Part shown: piece after piece, positions 15,729-24,015 of the stretch | How positions within the stretch are numbered: the first letter of the stretch is position 1 | Layout: each line of letters starts with the position of its first letter | From: a bacterium | Lineage (GTDB): Bacteria > Bacillota > Clostridia > Christensenellales > SUG1161 | Assembly (NCBI GenBank): GCA_029006015.1 | Contig: JAQXFY010000065.1 | Location: 1-36,679, forward strand | DNA length: 36,679 nucleotides | Reading direction: 5' to 3' | Notes under the pieces: generated by a model | Seen by the model: only the letters and a program-made list of their open reading frames with translations | Databases searched by the model: none | What the model was told of the DNA's origin: nothing | Made by a program: the position numbers and the translations under genes

Positions 15729-16560
15729 ATCCTTAAGTTACCCTTACCTGGTGTGGATGGCGCTGTTTATCCTGCTGCCGCTGGGCCTTATCATTTACTA
15801 TTCCGTTACCAGCGATAACGGCGGCTTTACCCTGGAGCATTTTTCCCGTTTCCTGGAAAAAGATTATCTGATGGTGCTGGCGCGCAGCCTGTGGCTGGCC
15901 CTGATCTGCACCGTCATCTGCCTGCTGCTGGGCTACCCAGCTGCCTATATTCTGGCTTCCCGCACGCTAAAGCGGGCCAACATGCTGCTGGTGCTGTTTT
16001 TGCTGCCCATGTGGATGAACTTTTTGCTGCGCACCTATGCCTGGGCCTTTTTGCTGGAGCGCGGCGGCATCATTTATACGTTTTTACAGAAAATCGGCAT
16101 TTCTGATCCCCCGCCCATGCTCAATACCCAGGGGGCCATCGTGCTGGGCATGGTTTATAACTTTCTGCCCTTTATGGTGCTGCCCATCTACACCGCGCTG
16201 AGCAAAATGGACCATCACCTGGTGGAAGCCGCTTATGATCTTGGCGCCACCCCGGTGCGCGTTTTCGGCAAGATCACGCTGCCGCTGTCCATGCCGGGGG
16301 TCATTTCCGGCATTACGATGGTCTTTATGCCCTCGGCCTCGACGTTTGTTATTTCCAAGCTGTTGGGCGGCGGCAAACAGATGCTGATCGGCGATTTGAT
16401 CGAAAGCCAGTTTACCATCTACCGCAACTGGCACTTTGGCAGCGCGGTCAGCATTGTGCTGATGCTGTTTATCCTGTTGTCCATGCGGATGGTCAACGGC
16501 GCATCTGAAGCCGACCTGGACCGGGGTAAATCGCGCGAGAAAAGGAGGCGCCGCGCATGA
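15718..16560 (+). CDS. potB: polyamine ABC transporter permease PotB
   Basis: A 280-residue inner-membrane permease with about six helices. The coupling (EAA) loop reads [20 protein letters not shown], which contacts PotA. The ATG lies inside the end of potA (GGAGG 9 bases before it), giving an 11-base overlap and tight coupling. A basic C-terminal tail ([10 protein letters not shown]) contains the ribosome binding site of potC, whose ATG overlaps the potB TGA. Confidence 0.92.
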   Translation: MTRKSLSYPYLVWMALFILLPLGLIIYYSVTSDNGGFTLEHFSRFLEKDYLMVLARSLWLALICTVICLLLGYPAAYILASRTLKRANMLLVLFLLPMWMNFLLRTYAWAFLLERGGIIYTFLQKIGISDPPPMLNTQGAIVLGMVYNFLPFMVLPIYTALSKMDHHLVEAAYDLGATPVRVFGKITLPLSMPGVISGITMVFMPSASTFVISKLLGGGKQMLIGDLIESQFTIYRNWHFGSAVSIVLMLFILLSMRMVNGASEADLDRGKSREKRRRRA

Positions 16561-17348
16561 AACAGGCTTTTCGCTATCCGCTGCGCAAGCTGTATCTGGC
16601 CCTGCTGCTGATTTTCCTGTATGCGCCGCTGATGGTGCTTATCGTATATTCATTCAACAAATCCGGCGATATGGGCGGCTTTACCGGTTTTTCCTTTAAA
16701 TGGTATATCGAGCTTTTTACCAATCCGCGAAACGACGGCGTTTTGCAGGCGCTCTACATTACGCTGGCGGTGGCGGCACTTTCTTCCGTTATATCCACGG
16801 TGTTTGGCACGATAGCGGCGCTTGGCATCTATGCCTACCGGCGCGGCGTGCGCAACGCCATTTTAAACATTACCTACCTGCCCATGCTCAATCCCGATAT
16901 CGTCACCGGCGTATCCCTGATGGTGGTGATGACATTTGCCCGCCTGCCCTTTGGGTTTTTAACGCTGCTTTTATCCCATATCGGCTTTAACGTGCCCTAT
17001 GTGATTTTCTCCGTATTGCCCAAGCTTGGCCAGGTGGATACCCGTACCTATGAAGCCGCGCTCGATCTTGGCGCTACGCCGGGCCGCGCCATCCGCAAGG
17101 TGGTCATCCCCCAAATCATGCCGGGCATTATCACGGGGGGGCTGCTGGCCTTTACGTTGTCGCTGGATGATTTTGTCATCAGCTACTTCTGCTCCGGCGA
17201 GGTGCAGAATTTATCGGTTCTGGTCTATTCCATGGCCAGGAAAGGCGTCACGCCGGAACTTAACGCGCTGTCGACGCTGATGTTTATCGTGGTACTGGGG
17301 TTGCTGCTGCTCATCAACCGCCGCAGCGATTCCGTTATCAGTTTCTAA
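16557..17348 (+). CDS. potC: polyamine ABC transporter permease PotC
   Basis: A 263-residue permease partner of PotB, with about six helices. The EAA loop reads EAALDLGATPGRAIRKVVIP. Typical family stretches are FLYAPLMVLIVYSFNKS near the N-terminus and TLSLDDFVISYFCSG near the end. The start overlaps the potB stop (ATGA) after GGAGG. Length is normal for the family. Confidence 0.92.
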   Translation: MKQAFRYPLRKLYLALLLIFLYAPLMVLIVYSFNKSGDMGGFTGFSFKWYIELFTNPRNDGVLQALYITLAVAALSSVISTVFGTIAALGIYAYRRGVRNAILNITYLPMLNPDIVTGVSLMVVMTFARLPFGFLTLLLSHIGFNVPYVIFSVLPKLGQVDTRTYEAALDLGATPGRAIRKVVIPQIMPGIITGGLLAFTLSLDDFVISYFCSGEVQNLSVLVYSMARKGVTPELNALSTLMFIVVLGLLLLINRRSDSVISF

Positions 17349-17367
17349 TTTGAAGGAGGAATGTTGC

Positions 17368-18402
17368 ATGAAGAAGGTTCGGCTGCTTGCGTTGGTGCTG
17401 ATCATCGCGCTGTTGGCCCCCTTCGCCACTGCCTGCGGCCAGTCCGGCCCGGTGCTGCGCGTCTTTAACTGGGAGGATTATATCGATCCCTCCGTCCTCA
17501 AGGATTTTACAAAGGAAACGGGCATCCAAATCAAGTATATCCGTTTCACCACCAATGAGGATATGTATGCCAAGCTCAAAATGGGCACCACGGAAATGGA
17601 CGTCGCCTTCCCTTCCGATTATATGATCGAGCGCATGGCCAACGAAGATATGCTGGCCACCCTCAACCGGGATAACATTCCCAATTTTGCCAATCTTTCC
17701 GAGTTTGTTCTCAACAAAGGCTTTGATCCGGACAATGCCTATTCCATTCCCTACATGTGGGGCACGCTGGGCATCCTGTATGATAAAACCCAGGTGCAAA
17801 AACCCGTGACCAGCTGGGACATTCTGTGGGACAAGGATTATTCCGGCAAGATTTTAATGATCGATTCCGTGCGCGATGCCGTGGGGATCGCCCTCATTAT
17901 GGAAGGCTATTCCCTGAACGATTTTTCCGATGAAGCCATGGAAAAGGCCAAGCAGCGCCTGATAAGCCAAAAGCCCCTGCTGCAGGCCTACTCGCTGGAC
18001 AGCGCCAAGGATATCATGCGCCGCGGCGCCGCCGCGATGGCCGTGGTTTATTCCGGCGATGCGGTAACCGCCATGGGTAAAAACGAAAATCTGGCTTATG
18101 CCGTGCCGGAGGAAGGCAGCAACATTTGGTTTGACAACATGGTTGTGCTCAAAAACAGCAAGATGATCCCGGAGGCGGAGCAGTTTATCAACTTCCTCTG
18201 CCGGGAGGATATTGCCAAGCGCAACGCGGAATACATCGGTTATTTCAGCCCCGTAAAGGGCGTGACCGAAGGCCTGGTGGAGGATGGCACCCTGCCGGAC
18301 ATCCTGCCCGCGGAGGATTCCTACGACACGCTGGAGGCCTTCCTGGACCCCGGCGAGGATATCTCCAAGTTTGATCTGCTCTGGACGGAGCTTACCCGCT
18401 AA
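17368..18402 (+). CDS. potD: polyamine-binding lipoprotein PotD
   Basis: A 344-residue extracellular solute-binding protein that delivers spermidine or putrescine to PotBC. It has a lipoprotein signal peptide with a basic start (MKKVR), a hydrophobic core and a lipobox FATAC with C23 as the lipid-anchored residue. The mature part begins with the family segment VLRVFNWEDYIDPSVLKDF and includes MDVAFPSDYMIERM and YSIPYMWGTLGILYD, which line the ligand cleft in PotD. I chose the ATG at 17368 because GGAGG lies 7-8 bases upstream; an earlier TTG would overlap that site. It is the last gene of the operon and is followed by a strong terminator. Confidence 0.94.
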   Translation: MKKVRLLALVLIIALLAPFATACGQSGPVLRVFNWEDYIDPSVLKDFTKETGIQIKYIRFTTNEDMYAKLKMGTTEMDVAFPSDYMIERMANEDMLATLNRDNIPNFANLSEFVLNKGFDPDNAYSIPYMWGTLGILYDKTQVQKPVTSWDILWDKDYSGKILMIDSVRDAVGIALIMEGYSLNDFSDEAMEKAKQRLISQKPLLQAYSLDSAKDIMRRGAAAMAVVYSGDAVTAMGKNENLAYAVPEEGSNIWFDNMVVLKNSKMIPEAEQFINFLCREDIAKRNAEYIGYFSPVKGVTEGLVEDGTLPDILPAEDSYDTLEAFLDPGEDISKFDLLWTELTR

Positions 18403-18437
18403 GCGCGGCTCTGCCCCTTTCCGTGGGATAGCAAACG

Positions 18438-18466
18438 CCCCCATGCCCGGTGCATGGGGGTATTTT
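18438..18466 (+). terminator. terminator of the pot operon
   Basis: CCCCCATGC (18438-18446) pairs with GCATGGGGG (18452-18460) around 5 bases and is followed by TATTTTTAT, 36 bases after the potD stop. Confidence 0.9.
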
Positions 18467-18597
18467 TATGTCGGCGGATAAAAGCCCCTGGCATGGGGTC
18501 TACAGGCCCACCCACGCCCCTTGCCTGCCGGTATCGCTGTGCTGCCATTACCATACAGCCCGGCCCCAAATCGCCCGCCCACCCCGATGAATGCCCA

Positions 18598-18723
18598 TCA
18601 TGCTCCGGCACGCCCACGGGAGGGATGCTTGAGAAAAGGATTGGCGCCTTTCAAAACCGATACTTGGCAGTCAATATCCTGCTTTGTTTCGTTGGTGGAG
18701 CATCGTGCGTAACCGCATTCCAT
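18598..18723 (-). pseudogene. serine-recombinase N-terminal remnant
   Basis: A 41-codon frame starts MECGYARCSTNETKQDIDCQ with a good ribosome binding site (AAAAGGAGAG) upstream. The N-terminus matches the start of resolvase/invertase-type serine recombinases, (M-x-YGYARxST...QDxDRQ), including the catalytic serine S9 in ARCST. Similarity stops after about 27 residues and the frame ends at residue 41, where an intact enzyme has 180 or more. Two usually conserved positions are also changed: Tyr to Cys at residue 3 and Arg to Cys at residue 19. I read it as debris of a former mobile element. A tiny real gene is less likely. Confidence 0.6.
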
Positions 18724-18742
18724 AATCTTCTCTCCTTTTGGT

Positions 18743-18762
18743 GGCGGGGCTGTTGCCCCGCC
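18743..18762. other. 8-bp hairpin upstream of the recombinase remnant
   Basis: GGCGGGGC (18743-18750) and GCCCCGCC (18755-18762) pair perfectly around TGTT. On the minus strand it lies directly before the remnant's ribosome binding site, so it probably belongs to the same fossil. The rest of 18467-18823 holds nothing I can assign. Confidence 0.5.
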
Positions 18763-18823
18763 TTGTCTGCTTGGGGAGCGGACAGGGGAAATGATTTTCC
18801 ACCACCCTTTCCACTATTGGACG

Positions 18824-18858
18824 AAAAAAGAGGAGAAGGATTGCTCCTTCTCCTCTTG
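18824..18858 (-). terminator. terminator of the rubrerythrin gene
   Basis: On the minus strand AGAGGAGAAGGA pairs perfectly with TCCTTCTCCTCT around a 4-base loop and is followed by TTTTT. Confidence 0.92.
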
Positions 18859-18884
18859 GAAAAGCCTTGTTTCAGGCGCTTTTC

Positions 18885-19424
18885 TTACTTGAAGTACCGA
18901 TTCAGCAGGCCTTCGAAAGCGCGGCCGTGGCGGGCTTCGTCCTTGGCCATCTCGTGAACGGTATCATGGATGGCATCATAGTTACGGGCCTTGGCCAGCT
19001 TGGCCAGTTCCTTCTTGCCCGCGCAGGCGCCGTTCTCGGCATCAACGCGCATCTCCAGGTTCTTCTTGGTGGAAGCGGTCACAACTTCGCCCAGCAGCTC
19101 GGCAAACTTGGCGGCATGCTCAGCTTCTTCCCAGGCAGCCTTCTCCCAGTACAGGCCAATCTCGGGATAGCCTTCACGGTGGGCCACACGGGCCATCGCC
19201 AGATACATACCAACCTCGGTGCACTCGCCATTGAAATTGGCGCGCAGCTCCGCCAGGATATCGTCTTCCACGCCCTGCGCCACGCCGACAACATGCTCAT
19301 CCGCCCAGGCGCGCTCGCCGGATTGCTCGTTAAATTTGGCCTGGGGAGCGCCGCACACCGGGCACTTATCAGGGGCAGCCCCTTCAGCAACATAACCGCA
19401 TACGCTGCAAACAAATTTCTTCAT
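18885..19424 (-). CDS. reverse rubrerythrin (rubredoxin domain first)
   Basis: A 179-residue non-haem iron protein. The N-terminal rubredoxin-like domain has two CxxC pairs (C6/C9 and C21/C24). The ferritin-like diiron domain follows (about 45-178), with carboxylate/His motifs [21 protein letters not shown] and [13 protein letters not shown]. This order is the opposite of classical rubrerythrin and is the one found in clostridial reverse rubrerythrins, which reduce hydrogen peroxide (and oxygen) with electrons from NADH via partner proteins. AGGAGG lies 9 bases before the ATG. It is monocistronic, with its own promoter and a strong terminator, and points to an anaerobic lifestyle with oxidative-stress defence. 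Confidence 0.92.
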   Translation of the reverse strand: MKKFVCSVCGYVAEGAAPDKCPVCGAPQAKFNEQSGERAWADEHVVGVAQGVEDDILAELRANFNGECTEVGMYLAMARVAHREGYPEIGLYWEKAAWEEAEHAAKFAELLGEVVTASTKKNLEMRVDAENGACAGKKELAKLAKARNYDAIHDTVHEMAKDEARHGRAFEGLLNRYFK

Positions 19425-19466
19425 TCAAATCATCCTCCTGTTTCCATGGATTCTGGCTACATGTTT

Positions 19467-19495
19467 ATTTTATACCATTTTGGGGTATCTTACAA
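19467..19495 (-). promoter_or_regulatory. promoter of the rubrerythrin gene
   Basis: On the minus strand TTGTAA (19490-19495), a 17-base spacer and TAAAAT (19467-19472), about 40 bases before the start codon. I see no clear PerR box. Confidence 0.6.
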
Positions 19496-19615
19496 GTGGG
19501 TAAGGTAAATTTTTAGCTTTGTCAGCGCCATGCCGCAGGCATGCGTAAGCACCGTCATGTTCGCACAAAAAGCACGGTGAGAGAAGTTTTCCCCACGGCC
19601 GGCACCATCCATATA

Positions 19616-19646
19616 GCAAAAGCCCCCATGCATTGCACAGGGGCTT
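19616..19646 (-). terminator. terminator after rpsI
   Basis: On the minus strand AAGCCCC (19640-19646) pairs with GGGGCTT (19620-19626) and is followed by TT. The T-tract is short, so termination may be incomplete. It lies about 40 bases after the rpsI stop. Confidence 0.65.
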
Positions 19647-19684
19647 GGATGCCATTTTTCCTGCCATACGGCTGGGCTTGGAAT

Positions 19685-20077
19685 TTAACGCTTGGAGAAC
19701 TGCGGCGCACGACGGGCAGCCTTCAAGCCGTACTTCTTGCGCTCCTTCATACGCGGATCGCGCGTCAGGTAACCGGCCTTTTTCAGGGCGCCCTTCAGCT
19801 CCTCATCCGCCTTGACCAGCGCGCGGGCGATGCCATGGCGGATAGCGCCCGCCTGGCCATTCAGGCCGCCGCCATAAACATTAACCAACACATCAAACTT
19901 GCCGGCCGTTTCCGTCAGCTCCAGGGGAGCGCGAACCGTCATTTTAAGCGTTTCCAGGCCGAAATAATCGTCCAGATCGCGCTTGTTGACCAGGATATTG
20001 CCCTCGCCGGGCAGCAGCCGCACACGGGCAACCGCCTTTTTACGGCGACCGGTTCCAAGATACTGCACAGTTGCCAT
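19685..20077 (-). CDS. rpsI: ribosomal protein S9
   Basis: A 130-residue small-subunit protein whose C-terminal tail reaches the P-site tRNA. The start [18 protein letters not shown] and the end RRAPQFSKR are standard, including the terminal Lys-Arg that touches the tRNA. It follows rplM by 18 bases, the usual L13-S9 pair, and is the last gene of the ribosomal block. Confidence 0.97.
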   Translation of the reverse strand: MATVQYLGTGRRKKAVARVRLLPGEGNILVNKRDLDDYFGLETLKMTVRAPLELTETAGKFDVLVNVYGGGLNGQAGAIRHGIARALVKADEELKGALKKAGYLTRDPRMKERKKYGLKAARRAPQFSKR

Positions 20078-20095
20078 TTCTGTTTCCTCCCCCGA

Positions 20096-20524
20096 TTACA
20101 GCGTCATGACTTCGGGCTGCTGCGCCTGATGCTCATGCTCGCCGCCGCGATAAACGCGCAGCTTTTTCATCATAGCGCGGCCCAGAGGGCCCTTGGGCAT
20201 CATGCCCCGCACCGCTTCGTACACAACGAACTCGGGCTTTTTCTGCATCAGATCTTTGTACGACGTTTCTTTCAAACCGCCGACATACCCGGAGTGGGAA
20301 CGATACTTCTTCTGGTTGAGCTTGTCGCCCGTTAAAACAACCTTATCGGCATTGAGCACAATGACATAGTCCCCGCAATCAACATGGGGGGTGAACTGCG
20401 GCTTGTTCTTTCCGCGCAGCACCGTCGCTACCTTGGTAGCCAGACGGCCCAGTACCAAACCGCTGGCATCGATCACATACCATTTCTGTTCGACCGAGCC
20501 GGGTTTTGCCATATAGGTATTCAC
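20096..20524 (-). CDS. rplM: ribosomal protein L13
   Basis: A 142-residue large-subunit assembly protein. It shows [35 protein letters not shown] and the motif [22 protein letters not shown]. The start is GTG at 20524 (then [14 protein letters not shown]), 8 bases after GGGAGG. An internal ATG five codons in is less well placed. The gene has its own promoter and a leader of about 100 bases, as expected for the L13-S9 operon. Confidence 0.96.
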   Translation of the reverse strand: MNTYMAKPGSVEQKWYVIDASGLVLGRLATKVATVLRGKNKPQFTPHVDCGDYVIVLNADKVVLTGDKLNQKKYRSHSGYVGGLKETSYKDLMQKKPEFVVYEAVRGMMPKGPLGRAMMKKLRVYRGGEHEHQAQQPEVMTL

Positions 20525-20529
20525 AATGA

Positions 20530-20627
20530 ATTCCTCCCGCTAAACCAACCTTTCACCCATGCCCCATGATGGACAACATGCGGCCAGGCTATGCCCCCCA
20601 TTGTCCGGGGCGAACAACAGCGGACAC
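20530..20627 (-). promoter_or_regulatory. candidate L13 leader (autoregulatory 5' UTR)
   Basis: The leader contains mutually exclusive pairings. TGTCCG near the 5' end can pair with CGGACA about 20 bases on, while the overlapping GGACAA can pair instead with TTGTCC further downstream. L13 leaders are known in Firmicutes, but I cannot confirm that this matches that family. Confidence 0.45.
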
Positions 20628-20634
20628 AATGCTT

Positions 20635-20664
20635 ATTTTAGCCCCTTAACGCCTTGTTTGTCAA
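20635..20664 (-). promoter_or_regulatory. promoter of rplM-rpsI
   Basis: On the minus strand consensus TTGACA (20659-20664), an 18-base spacer and TAAAAT (20635-20640). It lies just after the truA stop. Confidence 0.8.
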
Positions 20665-20680
20665 GGCCTTTTGAGCAAAA

Positions 20681-21472
20681 TCAGCCCTTCTTATCCGTTT
20701 TTGGCGGATCCGGCCGAACAAACGTAAAAGGGGCATCCAACAGCTCAATATTCCATAACACCAGCCCCTGGGGCGGCGCTGTCGGCCCGCCCAGCGTCCT
20801 GTCGCCCGTGGCGATCATGCGCGCCAGCACATCCTCGGGAAGCCTGCCTGCGCCAATCAGCGCCAGCGTGCCCGCCAGGATGCGCACCATGTTATACAAA
20901 AAGCCATTGCCTGCAATTTCCAGATAGATAAAATCCCCGTCCCGCCATACGCGCGCCCGCTCCACGGTGCGCACCGTGGTTTTGGTAGAAGCCCCCGCCG
21001 CCTGGAAAGCACAAAAATCGTGCGTGCCGATCATCTGCCGGGCTGCGCGGTCCATGCGGGCATCATCCAGGGCATCGAACACATGCCAGCTTTGGTTGCG
21101 GTAAATGGCGCTGGCATGGGGCCTTGCGCATATACAATAGCGGTAGGTTTTGATCTTGGCGCAAAAGCGGCTATGAAAGCCTTCCGGCGCCAGACGGGAT
21201 GCGGTAACCCGGATATCATCCGGCAGCTTGGTATTGAGGGCATAGCAAAATTTATCCGCCGGAATGGCGCATTCCGTATCAAAATGCGCAATCTGCATGC
21301 GGGCATGCACGCCCGCGTCCGTGCGGGAAGCCCCCGTGATGCGGATGTTTTCCCCCGTCAAGCGGGCAAGGGCTTCTTCCACGCATTGCTGGACAGCAAG
21401 GCCATTGTTCTGCCGCTGCCACCCGGCATAGGCGGTGCCGTCATATTCGATTTCAAGCAAAATGCGCCTCAT
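20681..21472 (-). CDS. truA: tRNA pseudouridine(38-40) synthase TruA
   Basis: A 263-residue enzyme that converts U38-U40 in the tRNA anticodon stem to pseudouridine. The catalytic Asp is in ASRTDAGVHARMQIAHFD. The N-terminus RRILLEIEYDGTAYAGWQRQ and later RIFAGTL-type region (VRILAGTLALIGAGRLP) are typical. I chose the ATG at 21472, which overlaps the ecfT stop (ATGA). A longer version from 21490 is possible; neither has a strong ribosome binding site, so coupling to ecfT is likely. Confidence 0.92.
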   Translation of the reverse strand: MRRILLEIEYDGTAYAGWQRQNNGLAVQQCVEEALARLTGENIRITGASRTDAGVHARMQIAHFDTECAIPADKFCYALNTKLPDDIRVTASRLAPEGFHSRFCAKIKTYRYCICARPHASAIYRNQSWHVFDALDDARMDRAARQMIGTHDFCAFQAAGASTKTTVRTVERARVWRDGDFIYLEIAGNGFLYNMVRILAGTLALIGAGRLPEDVLARMIATGDRTLGGPTAPPQGLVLWNIELLDAPFTFVRPDPPKTDKKG

Positions 21473-22260
21473 AGGAAGATCATGGCGCATGTCAGCGCCG
21501 CCATGCATATACAGCCAACGGCATCCCGCCAAGTGGCATGGAACTGGCGCATGCGCGTGCGCCCCTCCCCGCCCTGATAACACCTGGCTTCCATGGCCAT
21601 GGCCAAATCCTCCGCCCGGCGAAAGGCCGCCACAAACAGCGGCACCAGCAGCGGCACCATGGCCTTGGCCCGCCGGAGCAGGTTGCCCGATTCAAAATCC
21701 GCCCCACGGGCCATCTGGGCTTTCATGATGCGGTCGGCCTCCTCCATCAAAGTGGGGATAAACCGAAGGGCAATGGACATCATCATGGCCAGCTCATGTG
21801 CGGGAAAATGCACCCATTTGAGCGGCTTCATCAGGCTTTCCAGCCCATCCGTCAGATCCAGGGGCGATGTGGTCAGCGTCAGAAGCGAGGTACCCATCAC
21901 CAGCATCACCAGCCGCACAGACATCAGGATAGCCTGCCGGATACCGCCCTGTGTAATCCGCAAAAAATGCCATTGCCACAGGATTTCGCCCTCGTTTACC
22001 AGAAACAGGTTAAAGCCCAGGGTAAACACCAGTATAAACAAAAGCGGCTTAACGCTGCGAAAAACCAGCCCCACCGGCAAACGGGAAGCCGCGATAGCCA
22101 GCACGACAAAGGCCGTCAGCGCGCCGTAGGCCAGCCAGGTTTTGCCCAGAAACACCGCCACGATAAACCATATTGCCAGCGCCAGCTTGAAGCGGGTATC
22201 CATGCGGTGCAGGAAGGAATCCCCCGGCACAAACTGGCCCATCATAATATCCTTACTCAT
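21469..22260 (-). CDS. ecfT: energy-coupling factor transmembrane protein EcfT
   Basis: A 263-residue membrane scaffold that links the two ATPases to exchangeable vitamin or metal-binding S components. The coupling helices carry the Ala-Arg-Gly motif (MARGADFESG) and the related AMEARCYQGG. The N-terminus FVPGDSFLHRMDTRFKL is family-typical. Its ATG overlaps the ecfA2 stop region and follows GGAGGGAGG. No S component is encoded here, consistent with a group II ECF module serving genes elsewhere. Confidence 0.93.
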   Translation of the reverse strand: MSKDIMMGQFVPGDSFLHRMDTRFKLALAIWFIVAVFLGKTWLAYGALTAFVVLAIAASRLPVGLVFRSVKPLLFILVFTLGFNLFLVNEGEILWQWHFLRITQGGIRQAILMSVRLVMLVMGTSLLTLTTSPLDLTDGLESLMKPLKWVHFPAHELAMMMSIALRFIPTLMEEADRIMKAQMARGADFESGNLLRRAKAMVPLLVPLFVAAFRRAEDLAMAMEARCYQGGEGRTRMRQFHATWRDAVGCICMAALTCAMIFL

Positions 22261-23104
22261 GGCCAGCCTCCCTCCACGCCTCCAGGATATGGCCCGCCAT
22301 TTCCTCCACGGTCAGGCCGGGTTGTATATCGATGCCGCGCGTCGCCAATTCCGCAGCCAGGCGGAAGGTTTCGGGCGCATCCAGGCCCATGGCGGATAAC
22401 TCCTCCCCACGGCAAAAAATATCGCGCGGGGCGCCGTCCATCACCAGCTTGCCCTGGCGGATGACCAGCACGCGCGTACACAACCACGCCACGTCATCCA
22501 TGCTGTGGGATACCAGGATAATGGTTTTTCCCTGGCCGTGCAGCTTACGGATCAGCCGCAGGATATCATCCCGCCCCGTGGGATCCAGACCGGCAATGGG
22601 CTCATCCAAAATCAGGGTGCCCGGCCTCATGGCCAATACCCCGGCGATAGCGACCCGGCGCTTCTGGCCCCCCGAAAGCTCAAAAGGGGAACGGGAAAGC
22701 AGCCCTTCCTCCAGCCCCACCAGCGCCATGCTTTCGCGAACGCGCTCCGGGATCTCCTTTTCGTCTACCCCCAGGTTGCGCGGCCCAAAGGCAATATCCT
22801 TTTCAACGGTTTCCTCAAACAGCTGATATTCGGGATACTGGAAAACAAGCCCGGCCTTGGCGCGCACCTTGCGGCGCACATCCTTTTGGGCCAAATCCAT
22901 GCCATAGACCACCACGCGGCCCTGCGTCGGCTGCAACAGGCCGTTGATGTGCTGCACCAGCGTAGATTTACCGCTGCCTGTCGCGCCAATAACGGCCACC
23001 AGTTCGCCCTCGGTAATATTGAAGTTGACCTCCGACAACCCAATGCTTTCCAAGGGGCCGTTTTGCGCGTAGATATGGCTTACGTTTTCAAAAACAACCG
23101 GCAT
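22253..23104 (-). CDS. ecfA2: energy-coupling factor ATPase EcfA2
   Basis: A 283-residue ABC ATPase of the ECF transporter. It has Walker A GATGSGKSTLVQHINGLL (about 40-57), signature LSGGQKRRVAIAGVLAM, Walker B LILDEPIAGLD and switch VSHSMDDV. I chose the ATG at 23104 (MPVVFENVSHIY), which has GGAGG just upstream and lies inside the end of ecfA1, giving a 25-base overlap. The longer in-frame extension would sit entirely within ecfA1. Confidence 0.94.
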   Translation of the reverse strand: MPVVFENVSHIYAQNGPLESIGLSEVNFNITEGELVAVIGATGSGKSTLVQHINGLLQPTQGRVVVYGMDLAQKDVRRKVRAKAGLVFQYPEYQLFEETVEKDIAFGPRNLGVDEKEIPERVRESMALVGLEEGLLSRSPFELSGGQKRRVAIAGVLAMRPGTLILDEPIAGLDPTGRDDILRLIRKLHGQGKTIILVSHSMDDVAWLCTRVLVIRQGKLVMDGAPRDIFCRGEELSAMGLDAPETFRLAAELATRGIDIQPGLTVEEMAGHILEAWREAGHE

Positions 23105-23922
23105 ATTGCCTCCGTCACCTCCCCCAGTTCCATGGCGTCCTGCGCAATGGGCATGCCGCCTGCACGCAGGCACTGCGCCAGCTCCGCCATGCGGGGAACA
23201 TCCAGCCCAAGGGAACGCACGCGCTGCGCATCGGCAAAAAAGTCCCTGGGCGGCCCGTCAAAAACCATCTTGCCCAAATCCAAAGCAATGACGCGCCCAG
23301 CGGAAAGCACTTCCTCCATAAAATGGGTGATCAGGATGATGGTTATGCCTTCCTCCCGGTTCAGGCGGCGGACAGCTTCCAGCACTTCCTTGCGGCCAAC
23401 GGGATCCAGCATGGCGGTAGGTTCATCCAGCACCAGGGCGCGCGGGCGCATGGCCAGCGCACCGGCAATGGCCACCCGCTGTTTTTGCCCACCCGACAGG
23501 GCGTGCACGCTGCGCCTGGCCTTATCCTGCATGCCTACCTCCCGCAGGGCCTGGGCTACCAGCTCCCGCATGCGGGCCGGCTCTACCCCAAGGTTTTCCG
23601 GGCCAAAGGCCACATCCTCTTCAACGATGCTGGCTACCAGCTGGTTATCCGGGTTTTGGAAAACCATGCCGACCGTCTGGCGCACCCCACGGGTATTATC
23701 CGGATTGGAAGCATCCAGCCCGGCTACCCGCACCGCGCCTTCCTTGACGGTAAACAAGCCGTTTAGCAGCTTGGCCAATGTCGATTTCCCGCTGCCATTT
23801 CTGCCCACAATGGCAACAAATTCCCCTTCCTCAATGGAAAAGGAAACGCCTTTTAAAACGGGGGTTTCCTCCCCGGCATATCCGTAAACGGCATTTTCCA
23901 CCTCGATCAGAGGCTGGGCCAT
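23080..23922 (-). CDS. ecfA1: energy-coupling factor ATPase EcfA1
   Basis: A 280-residue partner of EcfA2. It has Walker A GRNGSGKSTLAKLLNGLF, the Q-loop FQNPDNQLVASIVEEDVAFG typical of EcfA, signature LSGGQKQRVAIAGALAM and Walker B LVLDEPTAMLD. The ATG at 23922 (MAQPLIEVENAVYGY) follows a GGAGGGGG tract. A terminator-like hairpin separates it from rplQ, so the ecf-truA set may depend on read-through or a promoter I cannot see. Confidence 0.94.
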   Translation of the reverse strand: MAQPLIEVENAVYGYAGEETPVLKGVSFSIEEGEFVAIVGRNGSGKSTLAKLLNGLFTVKEGAVRVAGLDASNPDNTRGVRQTVGMVFQNPDNQLVASIVEEDVAFGPENLGVEPARMRELVAQALREVGMQDKARRSVHALSGGQKQRVAIAGALAMRPRALVLDEPTAMLDPVGRKEVLEAVRRLNREEGITIILITHFMEEVLSAGRVIALDLGKMVFDGPPRDFFADAQRVRSLGLDVPRMAELAQCLRAGGMPIAQDAMELGEVTEAICRLFLKT

Positions 23923-23958
23923 ACACTTTCCCCCTCCCCATTTATGCCTAGACATACC

Positions 23959-23996
23959 AAAACCGAACACGGGCACTAGCGGCCGTGTTCGGTTTT
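23959..23996. terminator. terminator between rplQ and ecfA1
   Basis: AAAACCGAACACGG (23959-23972) and CCGTGTTCGGTTTT (23983-23996) form a 14-base stem around a 10-base loop, with T residues on either strand. On the minus strand it follows the full-length rplQ stop by 20 bases and would end the alpha operon. Confidence 0.85.
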
Positions 23997-24015
23997 AAGT
24001 GGCTATCGGTTTGGG

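Noticed and set aside
18399-18617. 72-codon minus-strand frame after potD
   Set aside because: It runs through the potD terminator hairpin, lacks a ribosome binding site and shows no recognisable sequence.
19534-19560. Short CATGCC/GGCATG hairpin between rpsI and rubrerythrin
   Set aside because: The six-base stem has no T-tract and no neighbouring gene signal, so I could not give it a role.
22505-23887. 460-codon open frame on the plus strand opposite ecfA1 and ecfA2
   Set aside because: It lies antisense to two clear ABC ATPases with complete motifs and has no start signal.
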